Shown here piece by piece: positions 17,755 to 27,420 of a DNA stretch of 40,558 bases; position 1 is the stretch's first letter, and every line of letters begins with the position of its first letter. The DNA lies in IMG/VR virus record IMGVR_UViG_3300025009_000227, positions 1 through 40,558 of that record. One strand, written 5' to 3'. The notes below the pieces were generated by a model that did not search any database, was not told the origin of the DNA, and was given only the letters and a program-made list of their open reading frames with translations. This stretch comes from a virus. The position numbers and the translations under genes were made by a program.

Positions 17755-17790
17755 ATAAAAAGAGAGTAAGGTGTTAACCAAACTCTCTTA
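17755..17790 (-). terminator. Intrinsic terminator at the end of the early/middle block
   Basis: On the minus strand AGAGAGT (17788-17782) and an inner GGT/ACC pair fold with ACTCTCT (17767-17761), then TTTTTATT follows. It lies about 60 bases past the stop of the gene at 17848. Confidence 0.75.
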
Positions 17791-17847
17791 AATAACTAAT
17801 ACTACTCACTACATAAAATAAAAAATAATGTTTTACAAATACTTATT

Positions 17848-18681
17848 CTATAAGGATTTATTAATAGTTTCTAAAACTTTAGCAGGACGATACTTTTCTT
17901 TATTTTTATGCCATGCTTCTCTTTGCCATTCCTTTTGTTTTTCTTTCCAACATTCAGAACAATACTTTTTACGTTTATTTTTACTTTGCTTTATTAATTT
18001 TCCACAATCAATACATTTAATTATTTTTTTATCACCATTATATAAATCAAAATAATATCCAATATTATCATATGTATTTATACTTAATACTATATTATCA
18101 CTATCTTCTATATTTTCAATAAATAATAAATTAATTTTACCTCTGGTTCTTACATCAATATAATCTAATTGTGATAAAATATTAATAATATCATTTATCT
18201 TATACATATTAGGTATTTTTGCAGTATTTAAAATATCATTAAATACTTTTTGACTACCACCAATATAATTATATCCTGAATAATTGCTGTATTTTAATTT
18301 GCATATTTCTTTTTTAATCTTCATATTTACTAATAGAGAAAAAAGTATTTTTTTATAATCATACCCTATATTACTACTATTAATATATTCAATTTCCTTA
18401 TCAGTTATAGGTATATTATTAATAATAATTAATGGATTATCTCTTCTACTTCCTTTACGAAGTGCATAATTTATTCTTTTAAAATACTTAACATCATTAA
18501 AATTTTCTATATATTTTTCACAAAATTCATATGCTTTTTCTTTTCTTTGTTTAGGTTTAATACCTTGTGATTTCCAATATTTAATTAAAATAGTTAATTC
18601 ATATGTATGATAATTAGTCAAAAAACCTTTTTCTTCAATTGTCTTAGCATAGTCAATTTCATTATATTTTAATTTAATCAA
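17848..18681 (-). CDS. Unknown protein with C-terminal zinc ribbon
   Basis: This gene encodes 277 residues, starting at a TTG (18681) with GGGTGAT just upstream and overlapping the stop of the RNA polymerase-like gene by four bases, which suggests translational coupling. Residues about 219-250 form a zinc ribbon, CIDCGKLIKQSKNKRKKYC then SEC, followed by a basic Trp-rich helix (KEKQKEWQREAWHKNKEKY). The N-terminal part is helical and basic. Coupling to the polymerase gene and the zinc ribbon make a transcription partner (a promoter-recognition or nucleic-acid-binding factor) plausible, but this is inference. Confidence 0.6.
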   Translation of the reverse strand: MIKLKYNEIDYAKTIEEKGFLTNYHTYELTILIKYWKSQGIKPKQRKEKAYEFCEKYIENFNDVKYFKRINYALRKGSRRDNPLIIINNIPITDKEIEYINSSNIGYDYKKILFSLLVNMKIKKEICKLKYSNYSGYNYIGGSQKVFNDILNTAKIPNMYKINDIINILSQLDYIDVRTRGKINLLFIENIEDSDNIVLSINTYDNIGYYFDLYNGDKKIIKCIDCGKLIKQSKNKRKKYCSECWKEKQKEWQREAWHKNKEKYRPAKVLETINKSL

Positions 18682-21482
18682 ATAATCACCCTTTTCAATT
18701 TATATTTTTTATTTAAATATATAATATTCCCTTTATTATTAGAAATAGGGAATAATATAGGTTTATCATTCTTATTTTTTACATTATTAAAAATATATTC
18801 TCCAAAAGAATTCCACAATATATCTTTATTAGAATTTTTATATTCACAATAAAATATTTCAACTAAATAATTTGTTAATTCAAAAGCATTAGAACATATC
18901 TTAAACATTTTATTTTTAAAAATATTATATATATTAATCACAATTTCATTTGATTCATCATTATATTTTGATTTATCAAATGAACCATTTATGCCCATAT
19001 TGTTTAAATCTTTTAATTCTCTCATAAAAGAATTATATTGTTTTAATACTTTTTTATATAAATCATTATTCTTAGGTATTGAATCATCCATATATAATTT
19101 ATATAAATCATTGTCAGTTTTTATTTTTAATTTATTCTTAATATCAAAATCAATACTTTGTATATATTTACATAATGAATTCATCACACTATTACTATCA
19201 ATCACTGGTAAAAATTTATTGTAAGTATTAACAAATGATTGTTCTACATCATTTTTATCTTTTTTATTAATTAATTCATTTAAGGGTATTCCAAATTTTT
19301 GTCTGCATGATAAATCATTGCTTTTTACATATTTATTATAATTATAGTAAGTATTTTTATACAGATAGATAAAAAAATATGGATGTCTATCTAAAAGTAT
19401 ACTATTCAAAAATTCTTTATTTAGTTTTTCTTTTTCAGTATCATCTTTATTTGTTTTTATCCATTCAGTCCAAATATTAGGTATACCTTTTACTTCTTTA
19501 CCTATTTTTGCTTTATCAATTTGTGCAGATTGAAGTTTAGTACACATTTTTAATCTATTAACTAAAGTTTTATATTCATTACTATCTTTATTAAAGAGGG
19601 GAAGTAGAGCATAAGCACTTGTACTTTTATTTGTTATAGAACCTATTATAGAACCAAAAGCAAATTTATCTGCATTATATAAATCTTCTTCCGTAAAAAC
19701 AATAGGTTTAGGTTTAGGTGCTTCATATACCACTGGCAATTCTTCTTTATATATTGAATCAATAATACATTTATTAGAAGTAGTGGCAATAATATCCATA
19801 TCCCAATCACTACCTGCCCAATTAAGAATTTCATGGCCATGAATATTAACTATTACACCACTATCTTTACAATATTCATACCATTTACTATATTTAATTT
19901 CATTATCTTCATTATCATTTACTAAATTTAATTGTAAATGTTCTGATTTATATGTAAGCGGTGCTCTCATAGAATCTACAACACTTACACCTTTTTTATT
20001 CCAATAATTACAATAATATTCATTTTCTTTCAGTAATCCAGTAACTTCTTGTCCACAAACATGTTGCATTTGTGAAAAAGGATCGCTGACAAGCACTTGA
20101 AAGTTACCATCTAAAATAATTTCACCCAAACATCCTCTTTTAATAATATTTTTAGTATACTTATAAATTTTATCTTTAATATATTTATCATATTTTAAAT
20201 TATGATTTACTATTAAACTCTTTAACCAATAATTATCATTATTTTTAAAAAAAGATTTAATACTTTTATTAGTTATATTATCTCCCATTAAAAACAATAA
20301 AATATAATATATATTATTAAAATTAACGCCTTGTATCCATTCAACAAATTGATTACAAGTTTTTTTAATATTATCTTCATTTAGATCTAATGTTTGTAAA
20401 AATTGATAATTCATTTTTAAAATATCATTAGGTTCTTTAGGTGATACTAATGCAACTCCCCAATATAATTCATTTATTTCACAATTATTTTTATATGTTT
20501 CAAAATCAAATGAATCCCAAAGTTTAAATTGACTTTCTGAAATTATAACGTCTATATCTCTTAAATCAACTTTGATTGGATTATTATTTTTATCTTTATA
20601 TATTGTATTTATTATATAATTTCCTTCATTTTCTTCCTTATAAAATAAATCTATATCAAATACAGTAAGTTGACCTTTTAGGAAGTTCTGCCTTATGCAC
20701 CATTGCCCTGGTACATAATCTAATCCTAATTCTTTTGACCATCCCAATGCTTTAGTAGGTTTTATCAATCCTTGTCCATCAAATCTATTAAATTTTAATT
20801 CTACTTCTTTTTCTTTTTCAATTTTATCATCTTCATTATCTCCAGTTTCAGTAATAAAATTTACTTTAACTAATTTACTAGTTTCGTAGTCAGGTACTAC
20901 ACAAAATCTAGGGGTGCTAACTATTTTAGTGCTAGACCCACTTAAACCTCGATATGCATTATATTTAGATGGGCAGAGAGGTTTATTTTTATCTCTGCCA
21001 TTATCTAATATTTCATTAAGTTTATCAATAATTTTTTCTTGGCAAAATACTACAGTCGAAACTCTAGATTGAGAAGAAGATGACGACAATCTAAAATATT
21101 TTTCATTATTTAATGTCAGTCCATTATTAAATAAATATTTATAATGAGCTTCATGTTCCATTATAATTGTTATATATTCAGGTATATATAATGCATTTAA
21201 AATATTATTTTGTAATACTACTATTTTATCTGAATTTTCTTTAGTATATATTTCTTTTTTTATCAAATCTCTTTCTTGATACCATTGTTCAAGTTGTTCA
21301 TAATTTATTTCTTTCTCTGTTATTTTTCTTATACTTCTAAGAATTTGATTATCTGATAGAGCAATTAATTCACCATTAACTTTTGCTTGTTGAGGAGTTA
21401 AAGTTATATTATAATCATATTCTTTAAGTCTAGAAGATTTAAATTTCATTGTATAAAGTTGACGATTGTTATGATTTGTCAA
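18678..21482 (-). CDS. YonO/QDE-1-type double-psi-barrel RNA polymerase, putative
   Basis: This gene encodes 934 residues from a TTG with AGGAGG nine bases upstream. Two landmarks of the cellular RdRp/YonO family are visible. First, RFDGQGLIKP (Asp235) followed by PGQWCIRQNFLKGQL (Arg264, Lys269-Gly270), matching the family's D-G-x-G-x-I then Q-x-R-x-x-x-x-K-G pattern. Second, GSDWDMD (Asp559, Asp561, Asp563), matching the catalytic D-x-D-x-D metal loop, usually DFDGD. In SPbeta the homologue YonO is a DNA-dependent RNA polymerase for late phage genes. Here the Gly of DGD is replaced by Met. The last 300 residues are helical and very Asn/Lys-rich. Confidence is good for the family and moderate for activity. 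Confidence 0.75.
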   Translation of the reverse strand: MTNHNNRQLYTMKFKSSRLKEYDYNITLTPQQAKVNGELIALSDNQILRSIRKITEKEINYEQLEQWYQERDLIKKEIYTKENSDKIVVLQNNILNALYIPEYITIIMEHEAHYKYLFNNGLTLNNEKYFRLSSSSSQSRVSTVVFCQEKIIDKLNEILDNGRDKNKPLCPSKYNAYRGLSGSSTKIVSTPRFCVVPDYETSKLVKVNFITETGDNEDDKIEKEKEVELKFNRFDGQGLIKPTKALGWSKELGLDYVPGQWCIRQNFLKGQLTVFDIDLFYKEENEGNYIINTIYKDKNNNPIKVDLRDIDVIISESQFKLWDSFDFETYKNNCEINELYWGVALVSPKEPNDILKMNYQFLQTLDLNEDNIKKTCNQFVEWIQGVNFNNIYYILLFLMGDNITNKSIKSFFKNNDNYWLKSLIVNHNLKYDKYIKDKIYKYTKNIIKRGCLGEIILDGNFQVLVSDPFSQMQHVCGQEVTGLLKENEYYCNYWNKKGVSVVDSMRAPLTYKSEHLQLNLVNDNEDNEIKYSKWYEYCKDSGVIVNIHGHEILNWAGSDWDMDIIATTSNKCIIDSIYKEELPVVYEAPKPKPIVFTEEDLYNADKFAFGSIIGSITNKSTSAYALLPLFNKDSNEYKTLVNRLKMCTKLQSAQIDKAKIGKEVKGIPNIWTEWIKTNKDDTEKEKLNKEFLNSILLDRHPYFFIYLYKNTYYNYNKYVKSNDLSCRQKFGIPLNELINKKDKNDVEQSFVNTYNKFLPVIDSNSVMNSLCKYIQSIDFDIKNKLKIKTDNDLYKLYMDDSIPKNNDLYKKVLKQYNSFMRELKDLNNMGINGSFDKSKYNDESNEIVINIYNIFKNKMFKICSNAFELTNYLVEIFYCEYKNSNKDILWNSFGEYIFNNVKNKNDKPILFPISNNKGNIIYLNKKYKLKRVII

Positions 21483-21486
21483 ATAA

Positions 21487-23268
21487 TTATTCCTCCTTTT
21501 TATAAATATAATTTCTTATATTATCACTTATTAAGATTGATAAATTGTATTTTAATTCATCTAAAGATATTAAATTATTTTTATAATTAATAATATCAGT
21601 ATTATCTAATATTTTGTTATAATTTTCATTAAATAATACAATTGTCATATTATCATTTTTAAGAAAAGACCAGTTATTACTTATTTTTTTGTATTTATTA
21701 TTTAATTCTGTTATTATATTATCTATATCTTTTTCTAAATTAATTCTATTAATTTTTACCTCGATATCTTTACATAAATTCTTACAAAATTTATCATCAA
21801 ATATATTTCTTTTATGTTTTGTTGAATCAAATATTACAAAATGATTTTCTGAATACAAAATACTAACATATAAACTTCTACCATTGTAAATATTAAAATA
21901 TATTTTAACTTTATTGTTTTTGAAATTACTCTTTACTTTTTCTGAAATTTTATTAATATGTATAATTTGATCTTTAGTATAATAATTATTAATTTCTACT
22001 TTACTTTTTATAAAATCAATTAAATCTTCTTTTGTTTTATAATATTTTGTAGTAATTTTATAACCATTATAAGGATCTCCAAAGTTATTAAAATATAAAC
22101 GATGTTCATTATATGAATCAGAATAATAATATGTTAGAGAAGGATAATTATATTTGTTTATATTATTTGTATATATAGTATGATTAAATTGTCTCATATA
22201 ATTCATTGCATCATTAAAAATTAATAATTCAGAATTATATTTTTTAATAATATCTGAATTTATATCATTTTCATTCATTACTCTTATAGAATAAACAGGC
22301 AATCTATTCTCCGTATAAAAAGTAATATTAAATCCACTATAAACTCTATCATAAATTTTATGAGGAATAGATATTGAATATTTTATTTTAGCATTATCTA
22401 TTTCATATTTTATAAAATTTAAAGAATTTTTAATTTTATTTTTCATAAATTCAACATAGTCATTTACTACAGTAATACAATTTGCATTTTTTAATATATC
22501 AATTACAATATTTCTACTATTTTTATCTTCTATTAATTGAATTAAATTAAATAAGTCTTCAATGTCTATATTATTCTGTTTGTATTTTTTAATATCATTC
22601 CACAACCAATCTAACTTTATTAAATCCTGTTTTTTATTATCTAATAAAGAATTCTTATAAATATACTCTTTATACTTACCAATAGTATTATGATATAAAT
22701 CATTATCATTTAATTTATTTTTCTTCACATTAAAACACTTATCATCATAAAACAACGCATTAAACACAGGTAATTTATCCTTATTCAACAAACTCTTAAT
22801 ATCAATTTCAACAACAATATTCTTTAATTCTAACCAAATATCTATGTAATCCTTTAACTTTTTCTCATTACTGAATTTCATCTCAAAATAGATTGTATTC
22901 CCACATTCAGTTTTGACTGTTACATCTGGTCTATATATCTTATCTCCAACAGTATAAGATTGTTCAACTAATATTTCTTTGCAAATATATTCTTTTTCCT
23001 TGTCAGATACTACTTTAAATTTATCTCCTGATTCTAAGAATTTATGTTTGAACCACCAATGAATCATACTCTCACTTGAACATTTACTAGCATCTACATG
23101 TGCAAAATGGGCAGTTATTAATTTTGATTTTGTTGCTTTAGGTATTACCTTTGATCCACATAAAGGACAATAATATTTTTCCTTGTTATTTTTTACTTCA
23201 ATTTCATTAATGGTGACAATATCATTATTTGCATTTTTGGCAAACCATAGATTTATGTTATTGTACAA
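21487..23268 (-). CDS. CoiA-like nuclease (zinc ribbon plus PD-(D/E)XK)
   Basis: This gene encodes 593 residues from a TTG with AGGAGG nine bases upstream. The N-terminal zinc-binding segment is YYCPLCGSKV (Cys34, Cys37), ITAHFAHVDASKC (His54/57, Cys63) and then SMIHWWFK, the classic CoiA/phage-relative order. The nuclease core follows: RPDVTV with Asp115, then YFEMKFS with Glu129 and Lys131, that is D...E-x-K. The long C-terminal part (residues about 190-593) is Asn/Tyr/Ile-rich and has no recognised domain. CoiA is a competence-linked nuclease-like protein in bacteria; phage members have no known role. It lies four bases upstream of the RNA polymerase-like gene and is probably co-translated with it. 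Confidence 0.72.
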   Translation of the reverse strand: MYNNINLWFAKNANNDIVTINEIEVKNNKEKYYCPLCGSKVIPKATKSKLITAHFAHVDASKCSSESMIHWWFKHKFLESGDKFKVVSDKEKEYICKEILVEQSYTVGDKIYRPDVTVKTECGNTIYFEMKFSNEKKLKDYIDIWLELKNIVVEIDIKSLLNKDKLPVFNALFYDDKCFNVKKNKLNDNDLYHNTIGKYKEYIYKNSLLDNKKQDLIKLDWLWNDIKKYKQNNIDIEDLFNLIQLIEDKNSRNIVIDILKNANCITVVNDYVEFMKNKIKNSLNFIKYEIDNAKIKYSISIPHKIYDRVYSGFNITFYTENRLPVYSIRVMNENDINSDIIKKYNSELLIFNDAMNYMRQFNHTIYTNNINKYNYPSLTYYYSDSYNEHRLYFNNFGDPYNGYKITTKYYKTKEDLIDFIKSKVEINNYYTKDQIIHINKISEKVKSNFKNNKVKIYFNIYNGRSLYVSILYSENHFVIFDSTKHKRNIFDDKFCKNLCKDIEVKINRINLEKDIDNIITELNNKYKKISNNWSFLKNDNMTIVLFNENYNKILDNTDIINYKNNLISLDELKYNLSILISDNIRNYIYKKEE

Positions 23269-23302
23269 TAAATATAACCTCCTTATAATTTATTATTTTC
23301 TT

Positions 23303-23331
23303 AGTACAAGAGAAAATAAATCTCTTGTACT
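23303..23331 (-). other. Perfect 11-bp stem-loop between genes
   Basis: AGTACAAGAGA (23303-23313) and TCTCTTGTACT (23321-23331) form an 11-bp stem with a 7-base A/T loop. In the minus (coding) direction no U-run follows, so it is more likely an RNA-processing or stability element than a terminator. In the plus direction ATTTTT follows. Confidence 0.55.
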
Positions 23332-23344
23332 ATTTTTACTTCAA

Positions 23345-24139
23345 CTACTCTCCATCACTCACAATATACCTACTGCCAGCAAAACCTTCATCAATCATTT
23401 CACCATGTCCAGTCCCATCCCCATTATCAACATCCATATACAATGTATAACTTGCTTTCCAAACATTTTCATCTTGTTCACTAATAAAATACCTAATCGT
23501 AAACTCATCACCATTCTCATTTTTAATATAAACTCTCTTACTTGGTTCAGCATCAATTAACATAATTTCACCAGTCAATCCATACTTATCTCTATCAACA
23601 AAATTATGTAATACTTGCTCTACAAATTCAGGATAACCATACTCATCATAATGTTTAAAAAATTCATCTGTAACTAAAATCTCAAAATCATCTTCTTCAT
23701 CTATGTAATTATTACCTTTATAATACTCACAATCCTCGCATTCTCTATTAGAACAATCTAATTCTCCTAATTCACCATCATATCCACAAAAACTATCTTC
23801 ATCCTCACTAAAAAATACATCCAATATACCTTGATAAACTCCTTCATTATCACTATTATCATTAATTCTGCATAAACAAGAAACTCTAGCACCATCTATA
23901 AAATAACTCATATCATCAATAATTCTATTAATTTCCCATTCAATACTCTCACAATAGTAACCAACAATAAAATCTACTAATCCATAATTCGGAGGATTCC
24001 AGAAAGATTGTACAAAGAATTTATCTTTCACAGATTTAGATTCTTTGTTCTCTGAGAATAGAAATTTAAATTCACCTAATCCTTCAAGATTAATTTCATA
24101 ATATGTACCTTGTATTATACTTGCCTGTGCTTTTTTCAT
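23345..24139 (-). CDS. Unknown acidic protein
   Basis: This gene encodes 264 residues from the second ATG (24139), which is ten bases from GGAG; the first ATG (24148) is too close. It is acidic, with a Cys cluster LDCSNRECEDCEYYKG near the middle that could bind metal, and many aromatic strands. Several segments (WNPPNYGLVDFIVGYY, GYPEFVEQVLHNFVDR) suggest a globular cytoplasmic protein. No catalytic motif or family is recognised. Between it and the CoiA-like gene lies a perfect stem-loop. Confidence 0.6.
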   Translation of the reverse strand: MKKAQASIIQGTYYEINLEGLGEFKFLFSENKESKSVKDKFFVQSFWNPPNYGLVDFIVGYYCESIEWEINRIIDDMSYFIDGARVSCLCRINDNSDNEGVYQGILDVFFSEDEDSFCGYDGELGELDCSNRECEDCEYYKGNNYIDEEDDFEILVTDEFFKHYDEYGYPEFVEQVLHNFVDRDKYGLTGEIMLIDAEPSKRVYIKNENGDEFTIRYFISEQDENVWKASYTLYMDVDNGDGTGHGEMIDEGFAGSRYIVSDGE

Positions 24140-24178
24140 GGTATACATTCTCCTTTATTTTATATTTATATATTTTAT

Positions 24179-25192
24179 TTACTTAAAATATCTTCTTGCC
24201 AAATGATCATACACATAATACACAAAACCATTATTAATAATATCAGCACTTACATTTTTCATACTATGTAACATATTAGTTTTAGTTTTATCAAATTTCT
24301 TTTCTATAATATCTGCACTCATAGTATCTACCTTCATATTGACACCTAATGTAATAACATCATCTAACATTCCGCAATATAATTTTAATTCGTTTGCATT
24401 AGGAATAAATACATTAGGTATATTTATTTTTATATTATCAACCTTATAGTATAATTCTACAAATATATCTTTATATTCATCTCTTGTACCATTCTTATAT
24501 TGATAAATATAATACATTAAATCTATTGCTGTTATATTATAATGAAATCCTTGGTTAATAATCGAATTTAATTTTAAATATTCATCTCTAGTTTTTACTA
24601 ATTCTCTTAATGCATTAAGATACCATCTTGGTACTGAGTAAATATCATCTCCAGATTCTATTTCTTTTAATTCTCTTTCTTTTTCACCACCATATAAATA
24701 TCTATTTTGTATATATAATGCATATTCCTTTCTAATTTCTCCTAGTTTAAATATATAAGAATTTAATTCACCAATACTAATTTGTTTATCTAAATCATTA
24801 ATAACTCCATTTTCACCATATAAAAATATCATAATTTTTTTTATATTTTCATATGATAATGGTCTTCCCTTACCGTTTTTTGCTTTATCTAAATTCATCA
24901 AACATTCATATAAGTCTCTATAAGTATAATCTTCAAAAGATATAAATGGATTTATTATATCTTCTTTAATATCTAACATGCCATTTATATTAATATTTAA
25001 TTGCTTAGATAAATATAATACAGTATCTTTGCATGTATCATTAGAATTATAATATAAGGAAATTTTATTATATTGATATTCATTTTTTAATTGTTTTATA
25101 TTTTCTTCTAATTTATTAATATTAATAAAACTTTTATTACTACATAATATTATTGTTCCTTTTTCATTAAATTTTAAATTTTTTATCATCAT
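24179..25192 (-). CDS. Unknown protein
   Basis: This gene encodes 337 residues. The N-terminus (GTIILCSNKSFININKLEENI, then YYNSNDTCKDTVLYLSKQL) alternates strand and helix like a Toprim/Rossmann-type start, but there are no clear acidic catalytic residues. The rest is helical, with many Tyr and Leu residues. The start overlaps the end of the gene at 25167-26414 by 26 bases, with GGAG shortly before tandem ATGs, so the two are probably translated together. No family recognised. Confidence 0.6.
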   Translation of the reverse strand: MMIKNLKFNEKGTIILCSNKSFININKLEENIKQLKNEYQYNKISLYYNSNDTCKDTVLYLSKQLNININGMLDIKEDIINPFISFEDYTYRDLYECLMNLDKAKNGKGRPLSYENIKKIMIFLYGENGVINDLDKQISIGELNSYIFKLGEIRKEYALYIQNRYLYGGEKERELKEIESGDDIYSVPRWYLNALRELVKTRDEYLKLNSIINQGFHYNITAIDLMYYIYQYKNGTRDEYKDIFVELYYKVDNIKINIPNVFIPNANELKLYCGMLDDVITLGVNMKVDTMSADIIEKKFDKTKTNMLHSMKNVSADIINNGFVYYVYDHLARRYFK

Positions 25193-26414
25193 ACTTCTCC
25201 TTTAAAAATTTATCCACTTTCTTATCTATTGGTCTAATATTTAGTGTATTTACTAGTTTTATATTCTTATTATATATACTATGTATATATTCATCTATTT
25301 TATTTATATATTCTCTAACAATTGATAACTGTTTGTCTGATATTGGGTATTTAGCAATACTTAATACTTCATTATTATCCAATAAATATTGTATCTTCTC
25401 TATAAATTTTTTATCCCAATTAGAAGTGTATCCAACATACCCACCTATATAATTTATACCAATAATATTTTTATCATTAAATGTCACAATATTTTTAAAA
25501 TATAAATTATACTCAGACATATCTTTTAACCAAAATTCAGGTACTTTTATTTTATTATGATTAATAATATTAAAACAATTCATATCTTTAATATTTGTTA
25601 TTGGATTATTAATTTCCCTAATTAAACCACATTCTTCTTTAAAACTATCCATTATTAAACTAATATTTTCACACTCATTTTCTAATTCTTTATCAGTCCT
25701 AACTTTTAACCAATTATAACCTTCTTTATCTTTATAAAAATTTTTATCTAATTGACGCATTCCTCTATATTTATTATTAGAATTCCAATCAACTGTATCT
25801 ATATATTCATATTTATTATTATTATAGAAGTTTTCTATTTTAGATAAAAATTCATCCCAAATTATATAATTCTTGTCGAATAATATTTTATCTTTATGTT
25901 TATTATAAAAATCTTTTAATTCAAAAATACATCTATAAAATACATTTGAATATAGCAATGGTAACGTGTCAGGTTCAAACCTACAAAATTCTAAATATAT
26001 ATAATTACCAGAATCACTTAATAAACTTTCTGGTATTTTAATAAAACTATATTCTTTGTGAATATTTTTAAAGTCATTTTTATTAATCTTAAAACATAAA
26101 ATATCATCATTATATTGTCTGTTTATTTCTTTAATTTTTATGGCTTCTTGACGTTCTATCTCTTTTATATCTTCTTCAATTTTTAATTTTATTGCTAATT
26201 CTATTAATTTATCTTTTGGATAATTAGTACAATCAGTTTTTATATCATATATGTAGTAATTTCCATTTGCTATATATCTTCTCTTGTTATACCAAAAATG
26301 ACCATAACCTTCTTCCTTTATGTATTTTATTAGTAAAGGACTATAATTATTCACATACATATTTATTTCATAATAACCTTTAGGTAAAGGTTCAAAATTA
26401 GTATCTTCAAACAT
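25167..26414 (-). CDS. Unknown protein
   Basis: This gene encodes 415 residues, Asn/Lys/Tyr-rich. There is a helical charged section (KLKIEEDIKEIERQEAIKIK) at about residues 76-97 and aromatic-rich segments on both sides. No metal or nucleotide site is seen. It overlaps the short gene 26407-26517 upstream by eight bases and the next gene downstream by 26. GGAGA lies about 13 bases before the ATG. No family recognised. Confidence 0.6.
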   Translation of the reverse strand: MFEDTNFEPLPKGYYEINMYVNNYSPLLIKYIKEEGYGHFWYNKRRYIANGNYYIYDIKTDCTNYPKDKLIELAIKLKIEEDIKEIERQEAIKIKEINRQYNDDILCFKINKNDFKNIHKEYSFIKIPESLLSDSGNYIYLEFCRFEPDTLPLLYSNVFYRCIFELKDFYNKHKDKILFDKNYIIWDEFLSKIENFYNNNKYEYIDTVDWNSNNKYRGMRQLDKNFYKDKEGYNWLKVRTDKELENECENISLIMDSFKEECGLIREINNPITNIKDMNCFNIINHNKIKVPEFWLKDMSEYNLYFKNIVTFNDKNIIGINYIGGYVGYTSNWDKKFIEKIQYLLDNNEVLSIAKYPISDKQLSIVREYINKIDEYIHSIYNKNIKLVNTLNIRPIDKKVDKFLKEKYDDKKFKI

Positions 26415-26517
26415 AAATATTATTTAATCTCCTTTTTTTAGGTATTTCATATCCTAAATTTTTATGCCATTTAATATTTCTAGAATTTAATTCAACTTCA
26501 ACTTCCTTAGTAATAAT
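26407..26517 (-). CDS. 36-residue fragment like the N-terminus of a homing endonuclease
   Basis: AGGAGG (26531-26526) is followed eight bases later by ATT-ATT, then ITKEVEVELNSRNIKWHKNL and GYEIPKKRR, ending at TGA (26407). This matches the first residues of the endonuclease at 7490-8470 (MLITKEVEVKLKGSKKLSHY, then CYEIP). The rest of the endonuclease is missing. It is either a decayed homing-endonuclease remnant or a retained small protein. There is no ATG/GTG/TTG, so an ATT start is needed. It overlaps the next gene by eight bases. Confidence 0.5.
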   Translation of the reverse strand: MITKEVEVELNSRNIKWHKNLGYEIPKKRRLNNIYV

Positions 26518-26548
26518 ACTTATAACCTCCTGTTATAATCATCTTTAA

Positions 26549-26764
26549 TTATTCATTATTTTTAAATATCTCCGTATCTTGTTTTATTTCTAAATAAAAA
26601 TCTACCTTGCATTCACGATCACAGAATTCATTACCTTTATGGTCTTTAACTCTATCTTCACCTAATTCTCTCAAACATTTAGTACAATATCCCGTATTGT
26701 TTACAAATATATTATCATTATTATAAGTCTTATTAAAATCTATTGTAATTTTATTTTGTCCCAT
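26549..26764 (-). CDS. Small zinc-finger protein
   Basis: This gene encodes 71 residues. Cys27-x2-Cys30 and Cys48-x3-Cys52 frame a short basic loop (CTKCLRELGEDRVKDHKG), like a small MYM/FCS-type or treble-clef zinc finger. The N-terminus is short and polar and the tail is acidic. The ATG overlaps the last codons of the upstream gene, and GGAG lies about 12 bases before it. The role is unknown; a small protein- or nucleic-acid-binding adaptor is likely. Confidence 0.6.
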   Translation of the reverse strand: MGQNKITIDFNKTYNNDNIFVNNTGYCTKCLRELGEDRVKDHKGNEFCDRECKVDFYLEIKQDTEIFKNNE

Positions 26765-27134
26765 ATAAATTCTCTACTCCTTGCCTACCATTAATATCAT
26801 CTAAAACCTCACTATATATCTCAATATCCAAATATTCTTCAGTATTGAAAAACAACACAGACTCTAAATCCTCACTATTAACATGATAACTAAATAATCC
26901 ATTTTTATCATCAATTTTATTTAATAGTCTGCCTGATTCATTAAATAGTATCTTACAACCTTTCATAATTTTAATTTCTATGTAATTGTTTGAAGAGTAG
27001 CATATATTATAAAGTATGTCAGATATGTTGATTGTATCTGATGTAGGGAAGTAGAGTGTGTAATTTGCTTGTTCGTTGTAGAATAATTTTCCTGTATAAA
27101 TTTTTGTATTTTTATTTGTTTTATTATTATTCAT
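26751..27134 (-). CDS. Unknown protein
   Basis: This gene encodes 127 residues. A polar Asn/Lys-rich N-terminus (MNNNKTNKNTKIYTGK) precedes a strand-rich core, and the C-terminus ends GRQGVENLYGTK and overlaps the next gene by 14 bases. AAGGAAAATACC precedes the ATG. No family recognised. It is the first gene after the 370-base gap following the cytosine methyltransferase. Confidence 0.55.
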   Translation of the reverse strand: MNNNKTNKNTKIYTGKLFYNEQANYTLYFPTSDTINISDILYNICYSSNNYIEIKIMKGCKILFNESGRLLNKIDDKNGLFSYHVNSEDLESVLFFNTEEYLDIEIYSEVLDDINGRQGVENLYGTK

Positions 27135-27206
27135 GGTATTTTCCTTCTTTCTATTTTTATTATTTTTTGTATTTTACTATATTAATCAATTAACTATAAA
27201 AACTTC

Positions 27207-27420
27207 ATAATTTAACCCAAATCAACGAGTAAATTTTAAAAACGTAAACTTATATGTAAATTATCACAGCTATTAAATATGAGGTCGAATATAAAAGAAA
27301 ATTAAACCATAAACACTCACTAAACTATTGTAATTGTTGACTTTCTATGTATTTTAATTTTGATAATACAATAAAAATATCATTTATATATTGATATTAC
27401 TAGGTTTGTGAGTGTTTTTT
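27207..27420 (+). ncRNA. Candidate plus-strand structured RNA in the 27135-27503 gap
   Basis: The gap holds no convincing gene on either strand. AAACACTCAC-T-AAAC (27311-27325) pairs with GTTT-GTGAGTGTTT (27404-27417), 14 pairs with one bulge. The second arm runs into TTTTTT on the plus strand, like a terminator. Inside, AATATCA and TGATATT form another stem. A weak plus-strand promoter, TTTACT (27173-27178), 16 bases, TATAAA (27195-27200), could start it. This would be antisense to the surrounding transcription. All of this is inference from sequence. Confidence 0.25.

Noticed and set aside
19646-19840. Separate small gene inside the RNA polymerase-like gene
   Set aside because: It is an alternative frame of a clearly coding region, with no ribosome-binding site.
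27337-27367. Plus-strand promoter TTGACT with a GATAAT -10 in the 27135-27503 gap
   Set aside because: The spacing is 19 bases and it lies inside the stem-loop region; too weak to list.
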